DNA of 64,000 bases from CAZAZQ01 sp964489705 (lineage in GTDB: Bacteria; Zixibacteria; MSB-5A5; GN15; FEB-12), in contig CAZAZQ010000001.1 of NCBI GenBank assembly GCA_964489705.1, positions 1 through 64,000 of the forward strand, given 5' to 3'. The position numbers and the translations under genes were made by a program. How positions within the stretch are numbered: position 1 is the stretch's first letter; each line of letters opens with the position of its first letter. The notes under the pieces were generated by a model. The model saw only the letters and a list, made by a program, of their open reading frames with translations. It had not been told where the DNA came from and ran no database searches. Positions 1-8,751 of the stretch are shown here, in pieces.

Positions 1-750
1 GTATGCCGCCAACTTTTCTTTGAATTCGCTTTTGGCGATGTCCGAATCGAGCACGCCGTTGTAGGCAATGGAGATTTTACCGGTTTCCTCCGAAACCACC
101 ACCACCACCGCATCGGACAATTCCGAAACCCCGATAGCCGCCTTGTGGCGCATCCCGAACAGCTTTCGATAGCGGAGATTGGTCGTCAACGGCAAAGAAG
201 CCGCCGCCGCCACGATATATTCCCCGGCAATAATGACGGCGCCATCATGAAGAGGGGTATACGGAGTGAAAAGCGTAACCAGCAATTCCCATGAAAGCTC
301 GGCGTTCATTTCCTTACCCGACTCGGCGTAATTCCGCAAACCGGTGCGCCGCTCAATAACCATCAAGCCGCCGTAGCGCAGCTCCGCCAGACGCAACGCC
401 GCCCGGGTAACCTCTTCGAGGGATTTCTTCTGCTCCAGGGTCACAAAACGCCGAAACAACCGACTCTGCCCCAACTGCGCCAGCACCCCGCGCAACTCCG
501 GTTGAAACACAATCACCAACACGATGAGCCCGAACGTCGCCAGATTGGAAAAGAGCCACGTCACCCCTTCCAGTTGGAACCAGTAAGCAATAAACGCCAC
601 CCCGAAAATCAAGAACAAGCCGACGATAATCTGAGCCGAGCGGGTCCCTTTCATGAGCTTGAGGACCTGGTAAAAGATGAACGAGACCAGCAGGACATCG
701 AGCAAGTCCTTGAACCCGAAGCGTATGAATTCGTATTGGAAAATCGTCAT
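1..750 (-). CDS. cdaA: Diadenylate cyclase CdaA (partial, C-terminus outside window)
   Basis: Membrane-bound enzyme that makes cyclic di-AMP from two ATP. The reading frame opens at an ATG whose bases overlap the folP stop (ATGA), and it stays open to the window edge, so the C-terminus is missing. The N-terminal part is strongly hydrophobic (three membrane segments in about residues 15-80), followed by the DisA_N cyclase domain with the two family motifs LHDGA (about residues 168-171) and RHKAA (about 201-205; the family usually has RHR). The overlap with folP indicates one transcript and translational coupling; folP-cdaA adjacency is common in bacteria. The regulator CdaR often follows but would lie outside the window. 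Confidence 0.9.
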   Translation of the reverse strand, partial: MTIFQYEFIRFGFKDLLDVLLVSFIFYQVLKLMKGTRSAQIIVGLFLIFGVAFIAYWFQLEGVTWLFSNLATFGLIVLVIVFQPELRGVLAQLGQSRLFRRFVTLEQKKSLEEVTRAALRLAELRYGGLMVIERRTGLRNYAESGKEMNAELSWELLVTLFTPYTPLHDGAVIIAGEYIVAAAASLPLTTNLRYRKLFGMRHKAAIGVSELSDAVVVVVSEETGKISIAYNGVLDSDIAKSEFKEKLAAY

Positions 751-1628
751 ACCGTATCCTTAATCGCCTGCACTACCTTCAAGGCTTCTACCGTTTCGGC
801 AACATCGTGTACTCTTACTATATCGGCGCCGTTGATGACCGCCGTTACCGCTGCGGCAAGAGAGCCGCCCAGCCGCTGGCGGGCTTCCGTGACCACCGGA
901 TGAATCATTCCGATGAACGACTTTCGCGAGGCTCCTATCAATAACGGGTAACCGAGCCGCTTGAACTCCCGCAAGTGCGCCAGAATTTCCAAATTGTCCG
1001 ACAGCCGCTTCCCAAAACCGATGCCCGGATCGAGGATGATATTGCTTTTTTCAATGCCGTACTCACGGCACACCGCCACCCGCTCGCTAAAGAAGCGGAC
1101 AATCTCCCCGACGCAGTCTTCGTAAAACGGATTCTTCTGCATATTGCGGGGCGTTCCTTGCATGTGCATAAGAATGACCGGAACCCGCCGCTCGGCAATC
1201 AACGCCGTCATCTCAGGGTCAAAACGCAGCGCTGAGATGTCATTGACGATATCGGCACCGGCGTTGAGCGCCGCTTGGGCAGTCGCGGCTTTGTAGGTAT
1301 CTATCGAAATAGGAATACGGCTCTGTTTGCGCAGTTCGGTAATAACCGGCAAGATACGAGCCATCTCTTCTTCCGCCGACACCGGTTCGGCACCGGGGCG
1401 GCTCGATTCCCCACCGATATCGATGATATCCGCTCCTTCCCGCTCCATCTGCAAGGCATGAGCGACCGCCGCGGCAACCGAAACGAACTGTCCTCCATCA
1501 GAGAAAGAGTCGGGGGTCACATTCAGCACCCCCATAACCAAAGGCCGGCTGTAGGACAGTTCTCGCCCGTCGGCTAAAGATGTTGCCGTTGCCGGGGCAT
1601 TCGATTGTCGGGCGATTTCTTCCGTCAT
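747..1628 (-). CDS. folP: Dihydropteroate synthase
   Basis: Joins p-aminobenzoate to 6-hydroxymethyl-dihydropterin diphosphate in folate synthesis. The 293-residue TIM-barrel protein carries the family signature GVLNVTPDSFSDGG (about residues 33-46), DIGGESSRPGA just after it, the D-P-G-I-G-F-G-K loop and the C-terminal GASRKSF motif that holds the pterin and phosphate sites. The length is normal, with a slightly long N-terminus of about 28 residues before the first strand. It overlaps cdaA by four bases and follows pyrC by about 75 nt on the same strand, so it may be the tail of the pyr transcript or have its own promoter. Confidence 0.96.
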   Translation of the reverse strand: MTEEIARQSNAPATATSLADGRELSYSRPLVMGVLNVTPDSFSDGGQFVSVAAAVAHALQMEREGADIIDIGGESSRPGAEPVSAEEEMARILPVITELRKQSRIPISIDTYKAATAQAALNAGADIVNDISALRFDPEMTALIAERRVPVILMHMQGTPRNMQKNPFYEDCVGEIVRFFSERVAVCREYGIEKSNIILDPGIGFGKRLSDNLEILAHLREFKRLGYPLLIGASRKSFIGMIHPVVTEARQRLGGSLAAAVTAVINGADIVRVHDVAETVEALKVVQAIKDTV

Positions 1629-1703
1629 GTTACCTCCATCCGTATAGTATCACTATCTTCCCTCTTCACGCAAGGAAATAAACGCCCGCCGGGTGCTTTT
1701 CTC

Positions 1704-3023
1704 TTATGCCTGCCGCGAAAAAACCACGCGCCCGCCCAGAATAGTCATAGAGGTTTGGCAGGTCAGCTCAAATCCGATAAAGGCGGAGTTTTTCGAGCGG
1801 GAGCGGAAGCTGTCGGCGTCAACTACCCAGCGCTTGTCGGGGTCTATGACGGTAATATCCGCCGGGGCGCCATGCGCCAAAAAGCCGCTCGGCAAATTGA
1901 GAATCTGCGCCGGGTTGATGGTCATCTTCTTGATGGCATCCGCCCAACTCAAATAGCCCTTGTCGATGAGGAAAGTCTTGATGACGCCTAATGTCGTTTC
2001 CAAACCGATCGTGCCGGGAGGCGCTTTATCGAACTCGCAGTCCTTTTCCTCCGCCGAATGAGGAGCATGGTCGGAGGCGATACAGTCGATGGTTCCGTCC
2101 ACTAATCCTTCTATCAACGCTTCCTGGTCTGCCGGGGTCCGCAGGGGGGGATTTATTCTCAGGTTTGTATTGAACTGTTTGCCGATCTCCTCGTCGGTCA
2201 AAACTAAATGATGCGGCGTCACTTCCGCCGTCACCTTCACCCCTTCCGCCTTGGCTTTGCGAATTGCCTCGACCGCCCCTCTGGTGGTGATATGCTGAAA
2301 ATGGAGACGCCCGCCGACCATCCGGCAGAGAGCGATATCCCGCAGGACGGCGATTTCTTCCGCCACTGCCGGGGAACCCTTCAAACCCAATCGCGTCGAT
2401 TGAAACGACTCGTTCATCACCCCGCCGCCGCAGAGATACTGGTCTTCGGCATGTTGCATCACGGGAATGTCGAACATCTTGGCGTACTCCAACGCCCGCC
2501 GCATTATTTCCGGATTCTGGACGTAGTTCCCATCGTCGGTAATCGCCACCGCCCCCATCGAAACCAAGTCGCCGATTTCGGAAAGTTGTTTTCCTTCGAT
2601 ATCTTTGGTAATCGCCCCCACCACATAGACTCTGGCATCGGCGTCTTTTCCCCGGTCTTGGACAAACTTCACCGTTTCCTGGTTATCGATGCGCGGGGTG
2701 GTGTTGGGCATACAACATACGGAGGTAAAACCGCCCGCCGCCGCTGCTCGGCAACCGGAGGCAACGGTTTCCTCATCTTCCCGTCCCGGCTCCCGCAGGT
2801 GAACATGAATATCAATCAACCCCGGCACGACAATTTTCCCATCCGCCTTGACCACCCGCTCCGGCGGCAGAGCGGCAATTTCTTTTTGAGCTTCGGGCGT
2901 GTCGGCAACAACTTTGTCGATTACCCCATCCTTAATAAAAACATGAGCAATCGACCCGAAGCCCAATGCCGGATCGATGACCTGCCCTCCCGCAATGACC
3001 ATATCATATATCGCTTCACTCAT
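1704..3023 (-). CDS. pyrC: Dihydroorotase, class I
   Basis: Zinc enzyme closing carbamoyl-aspartate to dihydroorotate in pyrimidine synthesis. Its 439 residues match the long type I (PyrC of Bacillus type) family. Metal ligands are visible as DIHVHLREPG (His73, His75) and the later H-containing loops, and the SDHAPHSAEEK motif near residue 315 supplies the catalytic Asp. Its start overlaps the pyrB stop by four bases (ATGA), so pyrR, pyrB and pyrC form one coupled operon. Some type I enzymes next to pyrB are inactive scaffolds, but here the metal-binding residues are intact. Confidence 0.96.
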   Translation of the reverse strand: MSEAIYDMVIAGGQVIDPALGFGSIAHVFIKDGVIDKVVADTPEAQKEIAALPPERVVKADGKIVVPGLIDIHVHLREPGREDEETVASGCRAAAAGGFTSVCCMPNTTPRIDNQETVKFVQDRGKDADARVYVVGAITKDIEGKQLSEIGDLVSMGAVAITDDGNYVQNPEIMRRALEYAKMFDIPVMQHAEDQYLCGGGVMNESFQSTRLGLKGSPAVAEEIAVLRDIALCRMVGGRLHFQHITTRGAVEAIRKAKAEGVKVTAEVTPHHLVLTDEEIGKQFNTNLRINPPLRTPADQEALIEGLVDGTIDCIASDHAPHSAEEKDCEFDKAPPGTIGLETTLGVIKTFLIDKGYLSWADAIKKMTINPAQILNLPSGFLAHGAPADITVIDPDKRWVVDADSFRSRSKNSAFIGFELTCQTSMTILGGRVVFSRQA

Positions 3024-3964
3024 TGTTCACCTATCTCTTTCTCTCCTTTTCCGCGCAACAGGTACAATATCGCCATGCGGACGGCTTGCCCGTTGGTGAC
3101 CTGATCGAGGATAACCGAGCGCTCCCCATCCGCCACATCGCTGGTAATCTCCACCCCCCGGTTCATGGGACCGGGATGCATAATGGTGTAATTGTCGTTG
3201 AGACGTTTCAATCGCTCTTTATTCAAACCGAACAGCTTGGTATATTCCCGTTGAGAAGGGAAAAGCCCTGCCTGTTGCCGTTCCAACTGTATCCGCATCA
3301 CGTTGACGACATCCGCTCCTTCCAGCGCCTCATCGAGGTTGGTATAAACGTCACAGCCGAACTTTTCCACTTCGTACGGCAGCAGCGTCGCCGGACCGCA
3401 GAGCGCCACCGACGCTCCCATCGTCTTCAGCCCCCAGATATTGGAGCGAATCACGCGGGAATGTTTGACATCCCCGACCAACACCACCCGCAAGCCGTCC
3501 AACTTCCCGTACTTTTTCCGAATGGTGAACATATCCAGCAAGGCTTGAGTGGGATGCTCGTGAGCCCCGTCACCGGCGTTGATGACGTTGGCGTCCATGC
3601 ACCGGGTCAGGAAATACGGCGCCCCCGGCGAGCTGTGGCGAACCACCACCATATCTATTTTCATCGCTTCGATATTTTGCACCGTGTCCCGGAGGGATTC
3701 TCCTTTTTGCACGGAAGAAGTGGAAGCGGAAAAATTCACGATGTCGGCTGAGAGCCGTTTTTCCGCCAACTCAAAAGAAATCCTCGTTCGGGTGGAAGGC
3801 TCGTAAAAAAGATTCAGCACCGTGATACCGCGTAAGGTCGGTACCTTCTTGATGGTTCTGTCCAAAACCTCTCGAAAGGTTTCCGCCGTATCCAGGATGA
3901 GAGAAATATCACTTCGAGGGACTCCTTCCAAGCCTAAGAGATGCCGTGAACTCAACCGACTCAT
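3020..3964 (-). CDS. pyrB: Aspartate carbamoyltransferase catalytic subunit
   Basis: Makes carbamoyl-aspartate, the committed pyrimidine step. At 314 residues it is a normal catalytic chain. The carbamoyl-phosphate loop FYEPSTRTRISFE lies at residues 53-65, HEHPTQALLD near 135 and the HPGPMNRGVE aspartate-site motif near 268. No pyrI regulatory subunit is encoded nearby, which fits the PyrR-controlled, Bacillus-type arrangement pyrR-pyrB-pyrC. It overlaps pyrR and pyrC by four bases on each side. Confidence 0.97.
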   Translation of the reverse strand: MSRLSSRHLLGLEGVPRSDISLILDTAETFREVLDRTIKKVPTLRGITVLNLFYEPSTRTRISFELAEKRLSADIVNFSASTSSVQKGESLRDTVQNIEAMKIDMVVVRHSSPGAPYFLTRCMDANVINAGDGAHEHPTQALLDMFTIRKKYGKLDGLRVVLVGDVKHSRVIRSNIWGLKTMGASVALCGPATLLPYEVEKFGCDVYTNLDEALEGADVVNVMRIQLERQQAGLFPSQREYTKLFGLNKERLKRLNDNYTIMHPGPMNRGVEITSDVADGERSVILDQVTNGQAVRMAILYLLRGKGEKEIGEQ

Positions 3965-4563
3965 TTTCCGTCCTCCCCGCCTGCTTTCTGTTTCTCGCTT
4001 GTATCGGGCGGGACAGTGGCAGCTTTGCCGCGCACGACGTACACCCGGTCCTGCCCTTCTTTTTCTTTCACTTCCAACACCACCCGATCCGTTTTGGCGG
4101 TGGGAATGTTCACGCCGACGTAATCCGCCTTGATGGGCAATTCCCGGTGCCCTCTATCCACCAGCACCGCCAACTGAATCGTCCGTGGGCGACCGAAGTC
4201 GACTATCTGGTCAAGCGCCGCCCGGACCGTTCTGCCGGTAAAGAGAACATCATCAACCAAAATCACGTTCCGGTCGACGATGGGAAACAGTATTTCCGTC
4301 CTTTGCACAATCGGCTGGTCTAACTTAGAGTGGACATCATCGCGATAGAGACTGATATCCATCAGCCCGACCGGCACGTCAATCCCTTCCAGGTCTTTGA
4401 TTATCTTGGCGATGCGCTTCGCCAAAAAGGCGCCCCGCGTTAGAATCCCGATAATGACAATGGATTCCGCCCCGGAATTGCGCTCCAAAATCTCGTGGGC
4501 GATACGGGTCAACGCCCGGCTGATTTTTTTCTCGTCGAGAATCGTATCTACTCGTTCCGACAA
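3961..4563 (-). CDS. pyrR: PyrR, pyrimidine operon RNA-binding regulator / uracil phosphoribosyltransferase
   Basis: Binds pyr mRNA when loaded with UMP and usually retains weak uracil phosphoribosyltransferase activity. The PRPP-binding loop VILVDDVLFTGRT spans about residues 100-112, and the fold matches the 180-residue PyrR family with about 20 extra C-terminal residues. It starts at TTG, six bases after a strong AGGAGG ribosome site; the next residues (SERVDTILDE) match where the family begins. It is the first gene of the operon and is preceded by its own candidate target, an RNA hairpin at 4655-4689, implying autoregulation of pyrRBC. Confidence 0.94.
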   Translation of the reverse strand: MSERVDTILDEKKISRALTRIAHEILERNSGAESIVIIGILTRGAFLAKRIAKIIKDLEGIDVPVGLMDISLYRDDVHSKLDQPIVQRTEILFPIVDRNVILVDDVLFTGRTVRAALDQIVDFGRPRTIQLAVLVDRGHRELPIKADYVGVNIPTAKTDRVVLEVKEKEGQDRVYVVRGKAATVPPDTSEKQKAGGEDGK

Positions 4564-4654
4564 AGAGAACCTCCTGTCGATCTATGGATGAAAGTATAAT
4601 TGATTTCAGATGTTGGGCTGATGTAGGTAAGGTATAGTTTTTGTATCATCGTTA

Positions 4655-4689
4655 ACCTTTTGTGACCTCACAGGATCACATTAAAAGGT
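4655..4689 (-). promoter_or_regulatory. PyrR-binding RNA hairpin in the pyrR leader
   Basis: On the minus strand the RNA folds into ACCTTT / three-base bulge TAA / TGTGA / loop TCCTGTGAGG / TCACA / AAAGGT. The loop fits the known PyrR recognition consensus (UCCNGNGAGG), and a bulged two-part stem is the known shape of the PyrR binding loop. It lies about 67-101 nt after the predicted start of transcription and about 90 nt before the pyrR start codon. No clear U-tailed terminator follows, so control may act on translation rather than termination. Confidence 0.8.
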
Positions 4690-4762
4690 GAAAATTTATT
4701 CTGTTATCCGACGTGATTTTCGGCACACGCTCCAAATGCTCTTTTCTCACGCACCTAACGAT

Positions 4763-4790
4763 AGAATAACTTTTTTCTTCCGGCTGTCAA
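4763..4790 (-). promoter_or_regulatory. Sigma-70-type promoter of pyrRBC
   Basis: A perfect -35 TTGACA (4785-4790) is followed after 16 bases by TATTCT as -10 (4763-4768). It overlaps the stop codon of the upstream ABC ATPase gene and reads toward pyrR, leaving a leader of about 190 nt that contains the PyrR hairpin. Confidence 0.65.
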
Positions 4791-6295
4791 GCCATATTGT
4801 CGAAAACTTCTTTTTCCTCCGGCGGCGAGACGATTCCCTTCCAGAAACCATCCCGGAAAAACTCCGACTTCGTCAGTTCCAGCCACTGGGCATTGCTTTT
4901 CAAGTAGAGCACTTTATCGGCCAGTCTCCGAATAATACTCCCGTCATGGGATATTATCACCATCCCTACGCCCTGCCGTTTGAGCGTCTCCGCCAACAAT
5001 AAAAACCGCCCCACCCCCTCCTGATCCAGCCCGCAGGTCGGTTCATCGAAAATGACGAATTGGGGGCGCATTGACAAAACCACGGCAAAAGCCAACCGCC
5101 GTTGTTCTCCGCCCGAGAGAGAAAACGGGTCTTTGGCGGAAAACTGCCTCGGCTCCAGCCCCACCATGGCAAAAAACGAATCGATCTCCGCTTCGGCAAG
5201 TTTCCGCCCCAAGTTCCGGGGACCGAAAGCAATTTCTTCGGCGCAGGTGGGTAGGAAAAACTGCCGCTCAGGCTGTTGGAAAACCGCTGAAACCCGGCCG
5301 ACAATGTTTTCCGGCGGCACTCGTTTTTGTCGGGAGTTGAGATATTCGATTGTTCCTTCGGTCGGCGTAAGCAAACCACACAAAAGCAACCCCAGGGTGC
5401 TCTTCCCAGACCCGGAAGGACCGACCAGCCCCACAATTTCCCCGCGTGACAGCTCGACGTGAACATTTTTCAAAATCTCCTGCCCGCCGGGATACTGAAA
5501 GCCGACTCTATCGAGAACAATTTTCTCAATGAAGGAGTCTTCTTCTTTGGCTGTTTTCGCTTGAAAAGAAGGGACAACAAGCTTCTTGTGCGGGGAACTG
5601 TCATATCGCAACCCCGTTTTCAGGCAAAAATTCTTATCACGTAAAATCGCCTCCGGCGAGCCGTCGGCGGCAATCTTCCCTTCTTCCAACACAATCAAAC
5701 GGGAATAGCGGCGAGCTGCTTGAGGGTATTGGGTGATATGAATTTGTATCATGGAGGGATTGTGCGAGCGCAGTTTTTCCAGTTCGTCCATCAAGACCGC
5801 CTTGCCCGGCTCGTCAAGAAACGAATCCGGCTCATCGAGAATAAGCACCGGCGGACGGCTGACCATTATCGATGCCAAAGCGACGCGTTGTTTTTCCCCG
5901 CCGGAAAGTTCATTGGTCAGGCGCTTCCGGAGATGGGTAAGGGAAAATCGTTCGAGGGTTTCGTCGACTATCTTTTCCATCTCGGGGATGGTAACACCCA
6001 AATTTTCAAGGACGAAGGCGATTTCTTTTTCCACTGTGAGAGAAATAATTTGATTATCCGGATTTTGAAAAAGAATCCCCACCGGCAAAAGTGAGTCCTT
6101 CTCCACGTCGATTGAGAGATGACCCTGCGATATTTCGATCAGCCCGGCAATGATTTTCGCCAAGGTCGTCTTTCCGGAGCCGTTGGCGCCCATGAGACAC
6201 ACCGCTTCGCCGGAGAAAATATCGAGCGAAAGGTCATCGATGACGGGGGCGGTGTCATCCGTGTACCTATATGTGACATGAGTCAGTTGTATCAT
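4787..6295 (-). CDS. Energy-coupling-factor-type ABC transporter ATPase, two fused ATPase domains
   Basis: Two ATP-binding cassettes in one chain, as in ECF transporters whose EcfA1 and EcfA2 are fused. Domain 1 (about residues 1-215) has GANGSGKTT, LSGGEKQRV and LILDEPDSFLDE; domain 2 (about 255-480) has GPSGSGKST, LSGGEQRRL and FVIFDEPTCGLD. The start chosen (MIQLTHVTYRY) matches where ECF ATPases begin; a longer TTG reading would translate straight through a terminator hairpin. No ribosome site is evident before this ATG. No EcfT membrane protein or S component is adjacent, so the partner, probably for vitamin or metal uptake, must lie elsewhere. It is 30 nt downstream of a terminator that ends the antiporter gene. 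Confidence 0.85.
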   Translation of the reverse strand: MIQLTHVTYRYTDDTAPVIDDLSLDIFSGEAVCLMGANGSGKTTLAKIIAGLIEISQGHLSIDVEKDSLLPVGILFQNPDNQIISLTVEKEIAFVLENLGVTIPEMEKIVDETLERFSLTHLRKRLTNELSGGEKQRVALASIMVSRPPVLILDEPDSFLDEPGKAVLMDELEKLRSHNPSMIQIHITQYPQAARRYSRLIVLEEGKIAADGSPEAILRDKNFCLKTGLRYDSSPHKKLVVPSFQAKTAKEEDSFIEKIVLDRVGFQYPGGQEILKNVHVELSRGEIVGLVGPSGSGKSTLGLLLCGLLTPTEGTIEYLNSRQKRVPPENIVGRVSAVFQQPERQFFLPTCAEEIAFGPRNLGRKLAEAEIDSFFAMVGLEPRQFSAKDPFSLSGGEQRRLAFAVVLSMRPQFVIFDEPTCGLDQEGVGRFLLLAETLKRQGVGMVIISHDGSIIRRLADKVLYLKSNAQWLELTKSEFFRDGFWKGIVSPPEEKEVFDNMA

Positions 6296-6301
6296 GGCTA
6301 C

Positions 6302-6334
6302 AAAAAAAATTATGCCCTTAAGTAAGGGCATAAT
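6302..6334 (-). terminator. Rho-independent terminator after the antiporter gene
   Basis: The minus strand shows a 12-bp perfect stem (ATTATGCCCTTA / TAAGGGCATAAT) with a two-base loop followed by eight Ts. It lies about 40 nt after the antiporter stop and only 7 nt before the start codon of the ABC ATPase gene. Confidence 0.88.
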
Positions 6335-6372
6335 CAAAGAATCTCAAGGTATTTTCTTTCGGAGGGTGTTGT

Positions 6373-7845
6373 CTAACTTTGCCGGGGATTCTTTTGTGAT
6401 GCTCCCTCAACTTTTTTGTCAGTACCTTTCGGGGGAGTCTCTTTGGTTGTCTCCTCCGAGCTTTTCGTAACACTCGTGGGAGCACCTCTCCCTTTTTTCT
6501 TATCCCCTTTCAACATCGAATAAATCAATGCCGGCGGCGTCACAAGAGTGGTGACGACCACCATAATGACCACCGCCGAATACGTACTCGATGAAATCAC
6601 CCGTTCGCCGTCCAAAATCAGTTTCGAGCCGATACCGGCAAAAATCAACCCGACTTCGCCTCGCGGTATCATTCCCAAACCGATCGCGATCCGGTTGGTC
6701 ACTTTGTCGAAAATCGCCAGGGAGCAGGCTTGCTTGCCGATAATCGCCGCCAAGGTCATCGTCGCGGCGAAGCCGAGGATTTCGACATGGGCAAAGGTTC
6801 TCAAATCCACCATCATTCCCATGCGGACAAAGAATATCGGCACCAAGAACGTGGCGATGGGGCTGATAAGCTCTTTGATGTCGAGCTCTCCTCTTTCCTT
6901 AAAGCCTTTGAAGTGCACATCCTCCAAGATAAGTCCGGCGGCGAAAGCGCCGACTATCGGCGCCAACCCGACTTCTCCGGCAATGTACGAAAGCAAGAAA
7001 CAGACCAACAAGCTGAAGGAAAGCATTACCCCCTTGACCTTCATCTTGAAGCCCAGATTGAAATAATGCGGCAAGATAATCGAACCTATTACCACGGCAC
7101 CGACAATGAAAATCACCGCCTTGGAGATAATCCACAAGACCGCTGCGGAACTTATCCCCTCCCCCGTTCCCGTTGCGACGGCTGAAATAATACCGGTCAC
7201 CACCGCTAAAATGACCAACCCCAAAATATCATCTATGACGGCTGCCCCGAGAATTATTTTCGCTTCCCGGGTATTGATTTTTCCTATATCCTTCAAAACT
7301 CGCGCTGTGATGCCGACGGAAGTTGCCGTCAAGGTTGCCCCGATAAAAATGTGGACGTAAATCGATTCTTCCGGTAAAAAGAGGGCGCCCACTCCCCATC
7401 CCAGGAAGAAAGGAGCAATAACCCCAAACACCGCCACCATGAACGATGCCAACCCGACCTTCATCATTTCCTTAACAGTCGACTCCAGCCCGGTTTCAAA
7501 AAGGAGAATTATTACCCCCAGCTCCGAGAGAATCTCGAGAGTGACGTTGCTCTTGAACGACTCGAAGCCATGAAATCCGACGAGACTGAGGTTGCCGATA
7601 ATAATTCCGAAAATCAGTTCTCCCAAGACCGCCGGCTGGTGGAAGCGTTCGAAAACGTCGCCGCCGAGCTTCGCCGCCATCAAAATAACTATCAGTTCAA
7701 TGAGCACCACCAACACCGAACCGCCGTGCCCGCCGCCCGATTCCGCCGCCCCTTCCCCGCCGGACGCAAAGGCAAAACCGTAAAACAGGTAGACGCTGGC
7801 GACCACAAAGAAAATCCACAGTCTCCGTTCTGTCAGAATGCGCAT
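6373..7845 (-). CDS. Cation/proton antiporter, CPA2 (KefB/NapA) type
   Basis: Polytopic inner-membrane exchanger, probably Na+ or K+ for H+. About 490 residues with a cleavable-looking N-terminal segment, then a dozen hydrophobic segments typical of the Na_H_Exchanger domain. Family features visible are GELIFGIIIGN, the ATLTATSVGITARVLKDIG stretch, the AVIDDILGLV motif containing the paired acidic residues of electrogenic members, and IPRGEVGLIFA near the end. There is no TrkA-N (RCK) domain; instead the C-terminus is a short charged Lys/Thr/Pro-rich tail. The start at 7845 is preceded by GGAGG at a good distance, better than the upstream option. It is divergent from the GNAT gene and ends at a strong terminator. 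Confidence 0.9.
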   Translation of the reverse strand: MRILTERRLWIFFVVASVYLFYGFAFASGGEGAAESGGGHGGSVLVVLIELIVILMAAKLGGDVFERFHQPAVLGELIFGIIIGNLSLVGFHGFESFKSNVTLEILSELGVIILLFETGLESTVKEMMKVGLASFMVAVFGVIAPFFLGWGVGALFLPEESIYVHIFIGATLTATSVGITARVLKDIGKINTREAKIILGAAVIDDILGLVILAVVTGIISAVATGTGEGISSAAVLWIISKAVIFIVGAVVIGSIILPHYFNLGFKMKVKGVMLSFSLLVCFLLSYIAGEVGLAPIVGAFAAGLILEDVHFKGFKERGELDIKELISPIATFLVPIFFVRMGMMVDLRTFAHVEILGFAATMTLAAIIGKQACSLAIFDKVTNRIAIGLGMIPRGEVGLIFAGIGSKLILDGERVISSSTYSAVVIMVVVTTLVTPPALIYSMLKGDKKKGRGAPTSVTKSSEETTKETPPKGTDKKVEGASQKNPRQS

Positions 7846-8132
7846 ACTCCCTCCATCAAAAAGCTCCACGTGTTGCGGTGGAATATCGCCGTATCAGAAA
7901 TTTCTTCGCCGTCATCTTTTCGACTCACATAAAACGTTTAGAAATTATCAGCTTGTTCGGTGTCGGACAAGTAGTTTTTCGCACTTTTTTTCACAATCTA
8001 TACCGCCCCCACAGCCGGACGACACACCTTCCTCAGAGCCGAAAAACCCGGAGAAAATGCGGCTTTTTCCGAGACCGGAAAATGTACCGATTTCTCTTCT
8101 TAAGCGAAAAAGACAAAAAACCTTACCGAAAG

Positions 8133-8161
8133 TTGCCTCCTCGGCGTTGCCGTCCGATAAT
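8133..8161 (+). promoter_or_regulatory. Possible promoter of the GNAT gene
   Basis: TTGCCT, 17 bases, GATAAT, about 47 nt upstream of the acetyltransferase start in the 362-nt region between two divergent genes. The -10 is 5/6 and the -35 only 4/6. Apart from this I see no other clear signal in 7846-8207; the antiporter promoter must also lie here but is not obvious. Confidence 0.35.
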
Positions 8162-8207
8162 CTTTTATATATATTCGTGCCGACAGAATAGACAGGAGAG
8201 TGATGGT

Positions 8208-8696
8208 ATGAGTGAATCAACTCGGGTAAAAGCAGATATCGTTCCCTACACTTCGGAGTACTCCAAAGTTGTTCTCTCCTGGATTGATACCGAAGAGACG
8301 TATAAAAATGTCTGCCGCGGCACCAACTTCCCTCCTCCCGACGATTTGGTGGACAGTTGGCAGCGGGAAGGAATTTCCTCGTACCTGCTGTTTTCCACCG
8401 GTAAGCCGGTAGCCTACGGCGAGCTGTGGAACCGGCCGTTGGAATTGGCAATTGAGATTGCCCACCTTATCGTCGCTCCGTACAAACGTTCCCGCGGATA
8501 CGGTACCAAGATGCTGGAGCTGCTCTACCAACGCGCCGCGCAGCGCCCAAATATCACCAAAGTGATTCTCAATTTCTTCGACGGCGACGAAATCGCTCTC
8601 GGATGCTACTTGAAAGCAGGCTTCGAATTGGAAAGCACCACGCGGACAACCAGCGGCCTCCGCATGGTACGATTGGTGGAAAAAGGAAACAAATAG
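8208..8696 (+). CDS. GNAT-family N-acetyltransferase
   Basis: Acetyl-CoA-dependent acetyltransferase of unknown substrate. 162 residues from the ATG that follows a GGAG ribosome site (GACAGGAGAG). The central strand and pyrophosphate loop are visible as IAHLIVAPYKRSRGYGTKMLELLYQRA (motif A, R/Q-x-x-G-x-G/A pattern), followed by VILNFFDGDEIALGCYLKAGFE, which is motif B with the conserved Tyr replaced in context by CYLKAGF. The longer upstream frame lacks a ribosome site and has the base pattern of non-coding DNA. The next gene, a crotonase, follows by about 55 nt and may be cotranscribed. Confidence 0.85.
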   Translation: MSESTRVKADIVPYTSEYSKVVLSWIDTEETYKNVCRGTNFPPPDDLVDSWQREGISSYLLFSTGKPVAYGELWNRPLELAIEIAHLIVAPYKRSRGYGTKMLELLYQRAAQRPNITKVILNFFDGDEIALGCYLKAGFELESTTRTTSGLRMVRLVEKGNK

Positions 8697-8751
8697 AACG
8701 GTCTTATAGGGATGATTGCAATCATATACCAAAGACGAAAGGACAATGGGT

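Noticed and set aside
7878..8207. Longer start for the GNAT gene, adding 110 residues
   Set aside because: The added stretch is low-complexity Phe/Arg/Lys and overlaps the intergenic promoter region; the GGAG site precedes the ATG at 8208.
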